Of a stretch of DNA of 64,000 bases, positions 11,961-23,874 are shown piece after piece. The notes beneath the pieces were generated by a model, which was not told the DNA's origin, ran no database searches, and saw nothing but the letters and a program-made list of their open reading frames with translations. The first letter of the stretch is position 1. The number at the start of each line of letters is the position of its first letter. A program made the position numbers and the translations under genes. The stretch comes from Ashinkailepas kermadecensis (taxonomy: Eukaryota > Arthropoda > Thecostraca > Neolepadidae): contig JAOTOM010004552.1 in assembly GCA_034440615.1 (NCBI GenBank), positions 124,001 through 188,000 of the forward strand. Direction: 5' to 3'.

Positions 11961-12383
11961 CCAAAAAGAGGGCGAAGGGGGGGGGCAAACACGTTTCGAT
12001 GTAAATGCGATCCAGTGCTTTACGGTTGTTGCAAATAGTTCAGATGAGAATATACTTGTTTATGTGGATGGCCCTTCAGGAATTGACAAAATGTGAGATG
12101 ATGTTGCGATAATAGCTCGTGTAAAACCTGTGCTCAATTCATGTTTTTTAAAGTATACTTGGGTGTGTTTGTTTGCATTGTGCAGAGCGGTGATTTTGAA
12201 AATGGATCAATGTTTGAATCCGAAACGTTAATAAACGAATATAACTGTACATGTCACTTGGTGAAATAATTTACCAGCTATCTAACGAAACGAAGAAAAC
12301 AATACGATCAATCGAAAACCTAGACAGAAAACTTGCTAAAGCTAAATGCGCTCTTCTCTTCAACAACCAATGTATAAAAAGAG
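11787..12383 (+). repeat. right arm (3' end) of the Penelope-like element
   Basis: This covers the last part of the endonuclease frame and the 3' untranslated part. Its inverted copy forms the left arm. It includes the hammerhead-like segment at 12187-12240. Confidence 0.9.
12187..12240 (+). other. degenerate hammerhead-ribozyme-like segment
   Basis: Known background: Penelope-like elements carry hammerhead ribozymes in their terminal repeats. Here a GGAT/ATCC helix is followed by CCGAAAC and a perfect small hairpin (CGTT, loop AATA, AACG), the order expected for helix II, GAAA and helix III. The usual CTGATGA core is altered (TTGAAAA lies in its place) and the base expected to be T after helix III is A. 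The same segment is in the left arm at about 10441-10490. It is probably a decayed relic. Confidence 0.3.
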
Positions 12384-12401
12384 TTATATTTTTTTTTTAT
12401 T

Positions 12402-12555
<154 letters not shown>

Positions 12556-13080
12556 CAGAAACTATTGTCAGTAGCAACACATTGAACATCTTTAAAAACA
12601 GCTTAGACAATCATAATAAGAAGAGGGGGCTTGTTTTTCTGTATTCCAGGGAGAGTTGATCGGCGCATTTGGTGGAAAACTGGTTCAGTGTACAGAGTGC
12701 AACCAAGAAGGGCCCTTGTGGCTCATAGTTGCACTGATCTTGTATGTCTTTATGTCATATATATATTACACAATCGAAGTTCAGAAGTAGTTGGCGCAAG
12801 CGATGACAGCGATATCACATAAATAGTCGTCACATCATTATTAACTATGATATGTTGCATGGGGCATGATTCTCGTTCGTTGTGTTCAGTCCATGTCGCA
12901 CATGCCTGACGCCAATCATGTGACATCCGACTCGCCGCGCGATATTGCCGGTCCGAGCTTTTGCATCACGATTTTGTCCAGCATTTGGCCCGGCTTCAGG
13001 CTTACCTCCAACGTCACCTGCTCGTCCATGGTGTGCCACACCTGCTATTCCCGGTCCGCACGGAACACCGCGCGGCACGA
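12556..13080. other. unannotated stretch
   Basis: Unique sequence between the TA tract and the 47-bp array. Nothing recognised. Confidence 0.5.
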
Positions 13081-13455
13081 CCGGTCCCGTCTGGCCAGGA
13101 GCGGTCCGGTCCGGAGCAGGCGGACGGCCGGTCTCGTCTGGCCAGGAGCGGTCCGGTCCGGAGCAGGCGGACGGCCGGTCTCGTCTGGCCAGGAGCGGTC
13201 CGGTCCGGAGCAGGCGGACGGCCGGTCTCGTCTGGCCAGGAGCGGTCCGGTCCGGAGCAGGCGGACGGCCGGTCTCGTCTGGCCAGGAGCGGTCCGGTCC
13301 GGAGCAGGCGGACGGCCGGTCTCGTCTGGCCAGGAGCGGTCCGGTCCGGAGCAGGCGGACGGCCGGTCTCGTCTGGCCAGGAGCGGTCCGGTCCGGAGCA
13401 GGCACGACCGGTCCCGTCTGGCCAGGAGCGGTCCGGTCCGGAGCAGGCGGCCGGC
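13081..13455. repeat. 47-bp GC-rich minisatellite, 8 copies
   Basis: The phrase GTCTGGCCAGGAGCGGTCCG recurs every 47 bp (for example 13089 and 13136). First and last copies have a CACGACCGGTCCC variant. The period is not a multiple of three, yet the unit is so GC-rich that all frames stay open; these frames are not genes. Confidence 0.95.
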
Positions 13456-13649
13456 CCGGGCTGCGGCCGGTCCGAAGCGGCCCGGAGTGGCCGGTCGGTG
13501 CCAGCGACGGCCGGCGATTGACGCGTCGGCGCCGACGGGGATGAGCGGCCCGTGTCCGTGCTGCGGCCCATCGGTCAGCGGCACGGTCGTGGCGCGCCAA
13601 TTAGCCGGCGGCGGCGAAGGTGGTGCGGCGCCACCGACTGGCGCCACGA

Positions 13650-13795
13650 CTGGCGCCGGTCACGTCAGCCTGTCGCGGCGCCACCGACTGGCGCCGGTCA
13701 CGTCAGCCTGTCGCGGCGCCACCGACTGGCGCCGGTCACGTCAGCCTGTCGCGGCGCCACCGACTGGCGCCGGTCACGTCAGCCTGTGCGGCGCC
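13650..13795. repeat. 38-bp GC-rich minisatellite, about 4 copies
   Basis: Repeated CACCGACTGGCGCCGGTCAC followed by GTCAGCCTGTCGCGG. It is followed by an 11-base G run. Confidence 0.9.
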
Positions 13796-15366
13796 ATGCC
13801 GGGGGGGGGGGCTTTTAGGCCTGCCGGACCATAAAGGTCATTTGCGCCGCCTTTCAAGCGAGTACGTTGCATGTCTGTCAATTAAAGCGAGTGTTTGCAA
13901 GCAGGTGCAGGCAAGTGGATATTTACGTTAATGGAGTTTTATGTTATGGTTCGTGTGATATTTTAGGTGCTGAAGGCGGGGGCTGGGCTGGGGACATCTC
14001 CCTGATGTCTAAATGGGTTTAATTAAACTCCTCTGCAAGATAATTTGTAGTTGGGGTGGAGGGGGAGGGGGGGGGGGGGCGCCACGGCCCCTGACGGCCT
14101 GCCCAAAAGTCCGCCACTCGGCGGAGCGAGGTGCGCCATTTGAGTGCCAGCGGCTTTTAGGCGAACACAAATAGCCTCCTCGCCAATCAGGGGATCGCTT
14201 CGCTCTGGCCAGGCGCATAAGTGCCGCTGTTGGTGTCGGATTGTTATACTTTGGTTTGTTGCACGTTTGGCCTTATTAATCTTGATGATAGTCGATCACT
14301 ACAAAATACCGTCACGTGGTGTGTAATCAAGGGAATTTCAGCCAGCATTAATCCTTTCTACGAAACACCAATCATGTTGGCTTGTAATTGGCGCAAGTGG
14401 AACGTATCTGAGGTAACCGTGGTCAATATTACTGGCATTGCCTTTTCAAGTAATACCTTAACTTTATTTAAACTTGATTCCTTTATAGAAAAGAATGGTC
14501 AAGTCGATTTTTGTCGGTTCAAAATTGCCAACGATCAGTTTCGAATGTCCAGTGCAGCTGTCACAACAGCTATATCCTTATGGAGAACATAGGATCTAAA
14601 GCTGTACAGGGGACATCAATTGTGCGTCATGTTCACTTGAGTCAAACCGCCACCCGGTTCACGGAGGTTCCTGCACCCATCCTGCTTGCTTTGGCGACTA
14701 CGGCAAAACGGTGCCGTTAGGGTGTCACTGCTTTATGAAGCTGACGGCCTGATGATATGACAAATGACGGCCTCTTTATCTACCTGATGATATGACACAT
14801 TTGAAGATGTGCTGTCAGGTAACTGGGGTGTGGCGTCATGAGAGGTAACACGTGAAGACATTTTTGTGCGAAATCGCTAACTATCGGCAATTCATGTCAT
14901 GTATTGTCCCCATTGGCCAATGTTGGATGTGGTCGGGTGATGTGTAACTAAGCTAAAGTTCCTACATAAATAACTGACCTGTGCATGGCCATTCAAGGTC
15001 ACTGACCAAGATTGACCTCAGGTGACCCATTTGCGTTTCTGATCACCGGAATTTATCTGGATGCTGACACTGAATTTCGGGTGTAATCTCTTAGCGTAAA
15101 CATGGTGTTTTCTGGCACTATTTTGGAAGTTTCTAAAACGAGGTCAATACTTTGACCTCATCTGACCCTTAACGCATGGGTTTAAATATAGCATATTACA
15201 CATAGTTAGTGTTCCAAGCTACTCAGGAATCTATGCTGAACGTCTGAAACGTCTACCTGTCATCGTTTTTGTTTTACGCAAGGATCAATCATTTGTGAAT
15301 ATTGAAGATATTTGCAATAAAACACCCTTTTAGTTGACCTGGGAAATCAACGAATAACTGGAAGTA
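13796..15366. other. unannotated stretch
   Basis: Long G runs occur near 13801 and 14065-14080. From about 14730 to 15340 the sequence is rich in TGACCT/AGGTCA words, like the MITE at 16624, and is probably an old non-autonomous transposon relic whose ends I cannot define. No gene is supported. Confidence 0.4.
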
Positions 15367-15376
15367 TAAGAGCCGG

Positions 15377-15620
15377 ATGTCGATTGTGAGATTGTGTCAC
15401 GTGCAACACGCCAGCTTCTGTTTCATATCGATTGTGAGATTGTGTCACGTGCAACACGCCGGCTTCTGTTTCATATCGATTGTGAGATTGTGTCACGTGC
15501 AACACGCCAGCTTCTGTTTCATATCGATTGTGAGATTGTGTCACGTGCAACACGCCGGCTTCTGTTTCATATCGATTGTGAGATTGTGTCACGTGCAACA
15601 CGCCGACTTCTGTTTCATAT
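15377..15620. repeat. 48-bp minisatellite, 5 copies
   Basis: The unit starts ATCGATTGTGAGATTGTGTC. Each copy carries one CACGTG. Copies alternate GCCAGC and GCCGGC, with GCCGAC last. The period is a multiple of three, so several frames stay open. Confidence 0.95.
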
Positions 15621-15663
15621 CCCGAGCACTCTCCGTTTGAAAACGCCAGTGGGGGTGCAACCC

Positions 15664-15849
15664 TCCCATAGGCGTAGGAATGCCTCAAAACGTGGGTGGG
15701 CCAAGGTCAGCAGCAGGAGCGCACCCAGTAATTTCGTAATGAACCATGGTTGAGCACTTTTGGATAAAGAACCAGATAATTTGAATGGTGAACACACAAC
15801 TTTCACCGCTAAGAGGGAGGGGAGCAGGCCCCCTGGGCGCGTCTATGGC
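15664..15849. mobile_element. possible small MITE
   Basis: The left end CCATAGGCGTAG and the right end read in reverse (CCATAGACGCGC) match at 9 of 12 bases. The left end followed by GTGGGTGGGCC also occurs, reversed, at about 21870-21927. Family and target duplication are unresolved. Confidence 0.35.
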
Positions 15850-16619
15850 TAACAGCAACATATGGTACTGAAATATAACTATCATCGCAGTAAAGTGCCT
15901 TCAAATTCACACTTCTCGCAAAACTTTGAACTCTTTTCACAACTGATGGATTCTTTTGTAATAATAGGTTTATCTTCCTGGTGCAAGTGAAACCATTAGT
16001 ACCTATTACTGTTCAAACAAACTTTCTTCAACTTCCGCCATGTGCGTGTGTGTGTGTGGGGGGGGGGGGGGTTGAAAGCTCATTACAGCCTCACTAATGG
16101 TTATATGGTGTGTCCTAGTTTCCATGATATAGTACTATTCGTCTCTAAGATGTCCCTCGTTGTAAATGTTAACCGATGTTGGTGAGGAAAAAAAGGAGCA
16201 AGAACGAAGCTTACTTGCTGGCCCATGGCAAAAGAAGTCGGAGTGATGCTGGAAAGGATGAGAAACAGGAAAGACGGGTGATAGCTGGTTAAAAATTCGT
16301 TGATCCGGTGTGTGGCAGACCAAGATTGGCAGACTGACAGACTGGGGAAAATAAAGACGTAATAAATAAAAATGCATTGTATGGTGTTCGTCCTCAGAGC
16401 CTAACTCCAACAAATAGGTGATCAGCAACCTCAATCATCTTTGTAGTACACATCGTGCACCTTAGAATATCCGCCACTTGAAACGAAATGCTACAACTAC
16501 ATCATGTGGCATCCGGCTGAAACGGAATGTAAGCGCTTATTTTGGGGACCAACAATTTAGTGCAAATAGCTGACAGGTGACAACAGACGGTATCTCATAA
16601 AGTCATAACGTGTTCAGAC
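15850..16619. other. unannotated stretch
   Basis: Holds a GT run followed by a long G run near 16043-16070. Nothing else recognised. Confidence 0.5.
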
Positions 16620-16623
16620 TTAA

Positions 16624-17632
16624 CCCGCGCACGTCCGGGGGGGGGGGCAGATATCTGCCCCCCTGCGGTTTTTCCTACTTTGCCGCCATACTAATCGGGT
16701 TAGCAAGGCCAAACCTCGCATGGCTGCTCATTGGTCTTTTCCGCATATCCTCAGAAATTTTTGACCCTGGGTCATCTCAAGTCAGGACATCAGGTCAGGC
16801 GAAGTGACCTAACGTCCCTCCGAGTTCTAAGTGGCATCACTCCCACAATAATTGGGCGATTGATTTCAAACTTATATCACGTCATGATCTTATCAGGGTC
16901 TATAATATGTATATCACGGTTTTTTTCGTAGCGTTGACCTGAGGTCAGGTCGTGGCCATGGCTTACCCATTATAGGCCTATGGAAAAATATACAAATGTT
17001 TCCTGGTTACATATTTGCTCTCGGAATGACCTCCAACCGTTATGGCGTGTAGTTGGAAGCTATTCGCAATGCTATCGCTGACATTTTTGCTCAGTGGCCC
17101 CACCAAGGTCAGCTGAGGTCACCTGAAATCACTAGCACATTTCTGCGCATTATATCGCAATGCATTGAGCTAGAAGGCTGAAATTACCCTCATTGTGCTT
17201 GTATCGCCAAGACGTGTCGATTGATATATTACATGACCTCCCTACTCTACCCCATGACCTTGACCTGAGGTCATTGTTTCGGTGACCAATCTGTTGACCT
17301 GACCTTAAATTACACAGCGTATGTCGATAGCACATTTCAAGGGCTGTCGAATAGCATTTGCAGTTTGTTTCTATCTGTTAGAGGTCCTGAGATATGTGCC
17401 AATATCCGAGGGTCCCACCCGATCTGGTCGAATTTGACATATGATGACCCAGTGACCTAAATATTGACCTGAGCGAGAAAATGACCGAAATACTTTCGAT
17501 AGAGCTTGTCACCAGCTATCTAAAACCTTCTTCCGTTTGTCGCTACCTAGCATAGTTCTCGAGATTTTAGGGGGGGCAGACATCTGCCCCCCGGACATGC
17601 GAAGTTGGCGCGGACCGCCGGACGTACGAGTG
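16624..17632. mobile_element. TTAA-flanked MITE, piggyBac-like ends
   Basis: TTAA stands at 16620-16623 and 17633-17636. Just inside, CCCGCGCACGTCCGG (left) pairs with CACTCGTACGTCCGG (right, reversed), and further in both ends have a G run followed by GCAGAT(A/G)TCTGCCCCCC. piggyBac elements duplicate TTAA, so I infer a non-autonomous member. The interior has no transposase frame and is filled with TGACCTGAGGTCA-type palindromic words. Confidence 0.6.
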
Positions 17633-17739
17633 TTAAGAGCCACAAGAGCCCATCCTGAATTAAATTCGATAATTAGTTCTCTTCTTCCCACGTTTTCTGG
17701 TGGCTAAGAAATCCGGATAACCGCTGAGCTTTGATTCAC

Positions 17740-20470
17740 CTCATCTCTTTGGTTAAATACGCTCCCAGATTGACGGCCGAACTGAGGCTCTAGTTAGATG
17801 TTCTTTTTGGGACCTATTCGTTTTCTTTGTCTACGACCCCGAACCTTTTTAGAGTTGTGTTGCGTTTTTGTGCACCGACGATATTTTTGTAGGTATCGGT
17901 GCGTTTTCGCAGACCCAGAAGTGTTTATCTAGTGCCCGGTCTTTTTGTTCCTTTTCTAGGACCATGGCGATTTTTAGGGCCCCAGCCTCTTTTTGAGGCC
18001 CCATGCGGTCTCAAGGCCCCGGTGTGCTTTGAGGGCTCCGTTGCGTTTTGTTTCATAGCTCACGGTGTGTTTATTTAGAGCTGCAACGCATGTTTTAAGA
18101 TCCTGTCGCTATTTGTCTGACTCAGTACGCTTTGAAGGACCCGGTGTACTTTCGTCCTCCAGTTGTGCTCTTAGGGTCCCGTTGTGTTTATTTGGGGTTC
18201 CTCGCTCACATTTGTGGTACCCCAGCACGATATTGGGGGTCTCCGGTATAATTTATCGGGGTCCCGTCGCGACTTTTCGGGGCGCGTTGTTCCGTTGGAA
18301 TCCGACGCCAGTTTTCTGGGCTCGACGCAATTTTTGGTGACTTGTTCTGAATCATGTAATGTAAAACCAGGGCTTAATTTTTTGGATCCCCGGGCGATAA
18401 TTTTTTTGTCCCGTCGCGATTTTTCGAGCTCCGGTACGTTTTTCGGTGCCGTATATGATTTGTTAAGGCATCCGATGGTATGTTTGGGCTAAGGAGCGAT
18501 TTTTTTTCTCGAAATCTCTTTAATTTGGAGGGCTCCGGCTTGATGCTTGTGAGGATTCGACACGAATTTGAGACCACGCTGTGCTTATTTGGGGCCATCG
18601 ACGCCAATTTTTGTGAGCCGCGAGGGAAATTTTTGATGCCCCGACCAGAATTTATGGGACTACCGACAGGAATTTTGGGTTCCAAGTGTGATATTTGGGG
18701 GCTTGGCGCTAGTTCGTGGGGCGCGTTGTACTTATCTGGACTCCCAGCGCGATTTTGGCGTTCCCCGGCGCAAATTTCCGGGCCCGGTGCAAGTTTTTTT
18801 GGTGCCAGCTTTATTTATTTATAACCCCTAATTCTGGGGGCCCCGACGCGAATTAATGGGGCCTCAGAACCATTTTTGGGGACTTCTTGGATTCCTGGAA
18901 GCCAACCTCTTCAGGATGGAGGGGGAGGGCATTTGCCTCTTTGGTATGCCACTGCGGCTGCTCAACGAGATTTAATGGCACCCTTCAGAGTAGAAAGTCC
19001 CTCAGGAGAACATTTTTTTTTCGGGAATTCTGAATTTTCCGGTGCTCGGGTCGACTCGATGGAGTTCTTTGGACCAGATGGAGATGTTTGGGTCGACTTC
19101 TATTTTTGTAAGCCTCCTGCGCGATATTTTGGGCCCCTGTACAATTCTTCGGACACCCGGTGCAGTTTTTTTTCGGTGCTCCAACGCGTTTCTGTTCCGG
19201 GGCCCGACGCGTTTTTGGGGTCACAATTGCGTCTTTGACGCAATTGTGTGGCCCGCAGAGTAACATTCCGGGCAGGAATTGAATTTTGGAAAGCCAGCTG
19301 CAACTTGTGTGGCTCCGGCGCGACTTTTTGGGCCCCTGGTATGATTTCCAAGGGCAGCGGCGCGACGTTTTTGGGTCTAAGTGCAATTTTTGGTCCCTGT
19401 CTTCGTTTGCTGTGATGCCTATCGCGAGTTTTAGTGGCCTCGACACGTCTTTGGGGGCCCAACACGTTTTGGTTCCTTTTGGAGCGATTGCTTGGACCCG
19501 AGTGATTTTCTATGTTCAGACTGTTTTTTTTCCATTGCCGGGCTTCATTTATTGGGTGTTCCCGATGAGACCTTTGGGGCCCCGGTGCGACCTGTCGAGT
19601 CCTTAGCGTGATTTCGGGGGCCCGGACGCGACTTATTGGTACCTTCAGGCTCAGCGCGATTTTCAGCGGCCCCGGCCCAACCTTTTGGAGTCCCGTTGGG
19701 ATTTTCAAGAACTCCGGCTCGACTTTTTTTTCGGCCCCCAGCGTGATTTTCTGGGCCCAGGCGCGAACTTTTGAGGCCCCAGCGTGATTTTCAGGGGCCC
19801 AGACCGTCTTCCTGCGGCCCCCATTGTGATTTACAAGGACCACGGCGCGACTTTTTTGTGCTCCCAGCATAATTTTCGTGGGCCCCGGTCCAACTATTTT
19901 TTGGTCCCAGCGTGATTATCAGGGGCCCGGCCCGATCTTTTGGGACCCAGCGTGATTTTGAGGGACCGGCCAGTGTTCTTGGGGCCCAGCGTCGTTTTCG
20001 GGGCCCCCGGCGTGATTTCCGGCAGCTTTGGCCCCCAGCGTGATTTCCAGGGGCCCGACCCGACCTTTTAAGGCCTTAGCGTGATTTTCTGGGGCCCTGC
20101 CGCGACTTATCGGGGTCCCGGCGCGAATTTGGAGGCCTAGAGGTATTTTCATGGGCCAGGTCCCACATTTTGGAGCTCTAAGCGTCATTTTTAAGGTCCC
20201 GGAACTATTTTTGAGGCCCCCAATGTGATTTTCAAGGGCCTTGGTGGGATTTTGTGAGCCGAGCTTCATTTTCAGGGTCCCCTGCGCGTCTTTTTGGGGC
20301 CCGAAAAATTGATTTTTATGGGCTACGGTGCGATTGTTGGGGACACCAGCAGGATTTTTTAGGGAGCCTGGCGCTGTTTTTCCGAACCCCAGCGCGAATA
20401 TTGGGCACCCACAACCTCTTTTGGGGAGGGGGCCTGCTCTAATGCCCCCCCCCCTTCGGTACGCTACTGC
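17740..20470. repeat. degenerate ~30-bp 'GATTTTT-GGGGCCC' repeat field
   Basis: Phrases such as GGCGCGATTTTTGGGGCCCC recur about every 25-40 bp with heavy divergence, on the same strand throughout. Two stretches end in a G-rich motif (about 18915-18965 and 20410-20475, the latter with GGTACGCTACTG). Related blocks lie at 30215-30770 (opposite orientation) and 55745-56045. Frames on both strands are by-products. I do not recognise the family. Confidence 0.7.
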
Positions 20471-22385
20471 GCATGTCCCAATTATTTTACAGCTTAACAA
20501 TGATGTCTATGGAGTGCATCGCACAAAATCGACTTTCTTGTGCCCATTTAACTGCTTGCACCACAAGTACTGTTCAGAAATATACACCCTGCAATTGGCC
20601 TAAATTCATCCCATTATCTTCGCGGTTCTTAAATCTCAGCCTGGACGTACACATCACTGGACGATGAAAAGCCTTGACAGTAGTATCCGTTGTAATTCGG
20701 TGTTTTAGTACTTTTAATCCAAATGTCTTCATTTAATATATTTTGGGATCAGAGTCCTTGCTAAGCATAGATTGTGACATATACCATGAGCCCACAATCT
20801 TATCGAACCATTTCTGTTGAACGACATAATTTGAATTCAATGTTTAACGTGCTGTTAGTGCCACTACGCAGTTGCTCAGCTGAAGATCCACTCGGGTCAG
20901 TTGCCATGCTCGTCATGTGCCTTCTCAGGTCACATGACAAACATCACTAGTTACTCGTCACATCATCACTCTTCATATCACTCCTCATGTGACCTTATCC
21001 GGTGGCATCACGAACGCCTAATCCTCTCGGAGGATTCTGGGATTCTGAGAGGCGTTCTCGCACTTGAAGTTGATATAACAGGGTATGGATTTTATTATTG
21101 TATCTATGCTACAATAATAAATGCTGGAAATAAGTATTTTGCTATGTTGGATGCGATAATACCCAGGCATCTCACTCAAAAGGTTGGATATTTGTGTGCT
21201 GTGCCAAACTGTGAGCATCCATTGAAATATGGAAATTATTATGTTGTATTCCATACTACAGTCACGCAATAAAGGTATTGTGGCAGTAATCTGTATGCCT
21301 CAATAATCAAAATACATGTAAATGTTGAAGTGTTGAAGTGTATGGGAGCTAGGATCAATGCCATATATTATACATGGCTATGTAATATCAAGGAACTTGC
21401 ACTTGCAAATTTTATGTCTTACCTTCATTGTGTTACGTTACTGCCTTCAGCCTATATAATTTTCTACTGTAGGCAATACAAGTGAAATATGTAGGCAATA
21501 TTAATGAAATCGATGTTAAATATGTTAGCAGTCACACAACCACAGCGAAACTCTGGTATGAATGTATTTTGGTACTGGCTGGCACATTATCTGCTTCATA
21601 GTCTTTTCATAACATAACGTAATGTGTGAATGTCCATACATCTGCTGCATTGCATCAACTCCTGAATTAGTTGCGTTGATGTAAGGTCATGTCCAAGTGT
21701 GCATTACTAAACAAATTAAGTGCTACGATGTGATATGTGCAGCTTTTGCTTAGTTGTGGATTGCAGGGAGTTTTTCACATATTGAAATGTATGCATGCTG
21801 ATTTTTAGGAAATGTCAATGTCTCAAAAGTGTGAGGGCCAGCTACAACTGTTTCTCCCCCCCCCCCCACACACACACTTTGAAAAGTGGGTGGGCCATGG
21901 CCCCTGACCACCTGTTCCTACGCCTATGAACCCTCCTCGCCCTTCTGCACTGGTGAAGGGAGCAAAATGTCCTGCACGTGCCAGGGTTAGCACGTTCCCT
22001 GCATGCGATCAACCGAACACCGTTGATTCCTGGGAAGGCGTCGTCACTATGCCGTTTTACTCTAATATACGGCAGTTCCGTACATGGAGTGCGCTTAGTA
22101 GAATGCGATCTTGTATGAAGCGTACCGAAGATAGTTGATCTAACAAGCTGTCCAGCAGATTGATGCGGATGCAGGGACAGAGGTCAGTGGCACACGGACT
22201 TACCTGCTGGACTTTTTTCAGTGCTAAATGGTCGCAAGGTGGCCAAAATCAGTCATGTGGGGATTGTCGCGTGCCTTATTTTAGATTCTGGATCCGCGCG
22301 TGGAATAGGCATTCCGTGTTTATAAAAATGAACCTAATCGGGTTCAGAAGTCGGCTGCAATGATTTCTTCAGCACAGTTTCCATC
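20471..22385. other. unannotated stretch
   Basis: AT-rich unique sequence. At about 21860-21927 there is a possible DNA-transposon end (reversed CATAGGCGTAGGAAC) next to a C run and a CA run. A 123-codon frame at 20901-21272 has no recognisable domain and I do not call it. Confidence 0.4.
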
Positions 22386-22660
22386 AATGTATGCAGCCCA
22401 TGGAGGAGCCCATGGAGGAGCCCATGGAGGAGTGCAGCATTGACACCAGGACGATGTTACAATGCATGCAACCCGTGGAGTAGCACAGCATTGACACTAG
22501 GACATTGCATGCAACAATATAATTGCAATGCAATTACAATGCATGCAACCCGTGGAGGAAGGCAGCATTAACACCAGGAGGATGGAGCACCAGGGCGATG
22601 TAGCACCAGGGCAATGTAGCACCAGGACGATGTAGCACCAGGACGATGTAGCAATGCGTC
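22386..22660. repeat. degenerate short tandem repeats
   Basis: Repeats of CCATGGAGGAG, of CAATGCATGCAACCCGTGGA and of GTAGCACCAGGACGAT follow one another with irregular spacing. Confidence 0.7.
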
Positions 22661-22789
22661 GACATGTCCCAGCTAAGTATCCGAGCCTAACAAACTAAAG
22701 CCTACTTACCCATCTACTGAGAAAACTGGCTCTCCGCCACCGCTTGTTGACCGAGCTGGGCTGGTGCATTCCTCTGCCGGCAGCATAGA

Positions 22790-23146
22790 GCCTCCGCCCA
22801 CCTCGGTGTGCGGTGATGACGGCCACACCGGGTCTCCGCCCACCTCGGTGTGCGGTGATGACGGCCACACCGGGTCTCCGCCCACCTCGGTGTGCGGTGA
22901 TGACGGCCACACCGAGCCTCCGCCCACCTCGGTGTGCGGTGATGACGGCCACACCGAGCCTCCGCCCACCTCGGTGCGCGGTGATGACGGCAACACCGAG
23001 CCTCCGCCCACCTCGGTGTGCGGTGATGACGGCCACACCGAGCCTCCGCCCACCTCGGTGTGCGGTGATGACGGCCACACCGAGCCTCCGCCCACCTCGG
23101 TGTGCGGTGATGACGGCCACACCGAGCCTCCGCCCACCTCGGTGTG
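22790..23146. repeat. 42-bp GC-rich minisatellite, about 8-9 copies
   Basis: Phrase GCCTCCGCCCACCTCGGTGT with TGCGGTGATGACGGCCACACC. The two leftmost variants read GGGTCT instead of GAGCCT. The 42-bp period keeps several frames open on both strands. Confidence 0.95.
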
Positions 23147-23744
23147 ACGTGACGGAGCGACACCACGAACTGCAGACTTCAGAAACCGACTCCGAGGCGA
23201 GACTCCGGGGACAGAATCCGAACACAGACTCGGAGTCCGGAAAGAGACTCCGCACGCTTTCTCCGCAGAGGGAGAGAGTCTCTGCGCACTGAGTCCGGGC
23301 GCAGACTGCGAAGGCGGGTTACACCAGTCACGGCACTGACCGCGACGATTCGGTGGCGCACACCGGCATCACCAGTCCTCGACTGACTGGTGATGACTGC
23401 GAGAGAGGCATCGCCAGAGCCATGCGGCCCGGCCGGAAGCTGCACCAGAACTGCACCAGAACTCTGCGCGTCGCTTGAACGGCAACATGACTGTGACATC
23501 CGTGATCCGTGTTCGGCTTCAGGGTCGGAGCGACGCGACATAATCAATGGGGATTATCGAAAGTCGGCCGGAAACCACGACCTCGCTGACGTTTGTCTCT
23601 TCCGCATCACGACTACCGGGGAAAAATGTTACCAACGCAAGTGTGTCTGATACGAGGACGACTGATATTTGATACCGGAGCTTCACTTTGGCTCAGACGA
23701 ACAGCTTATTGGAGTGCGTGTACCAAGCGACACACCTCATCTTC
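23147..23744. other. unannotated stretch
   Basis: Unique sequence between two arrays. Nothing recognised. Confidence 0.5.
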
Positions 23745-23874
23745 ATAGTGGAATATATATCAGCTTATATATCCAGGTAATAGTATAATATCCACGTAAC
23801 AATGTAATATCTAGGTAGCAGTGTAATATCCAAGTAATAACATTATATCTAGGTAATAATATAATATACAGGTA
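23745..23874. repeat. ~20-bp AT-rich satellite, left part
   Basis: Degenerate units around CCAGGTAATAGTATAATAT. The array is split by the pogo-like element and resumes at 27466. Confidence 0.85.

Larger units (their letters stand above)
10291..12383 (+). mobile_element. Penelope-like element, 5'-truncated, with inverted arms
   Basis: The element holds the C-terminal half of a Penelope-type reverse transcriptase joined to a GIY-YIG endonuclease. A 641-bp left arm (10291-10931) is the inverted copy of the 597-bp right end (11787-12383). Inverted flanking copies and 5' truncation are known features of this class. The arms are highly similar, so the insertion looks fairly recent. The left arm has an extra run of about 34 bp (GTTGCTACATTGTGCTACAT onward) and a doubled TTGGTCATGCA. 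(TA)n tracts flank both sides, so either the element targeted TA repeats or they grew afterwards. Confidence 0.9.
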
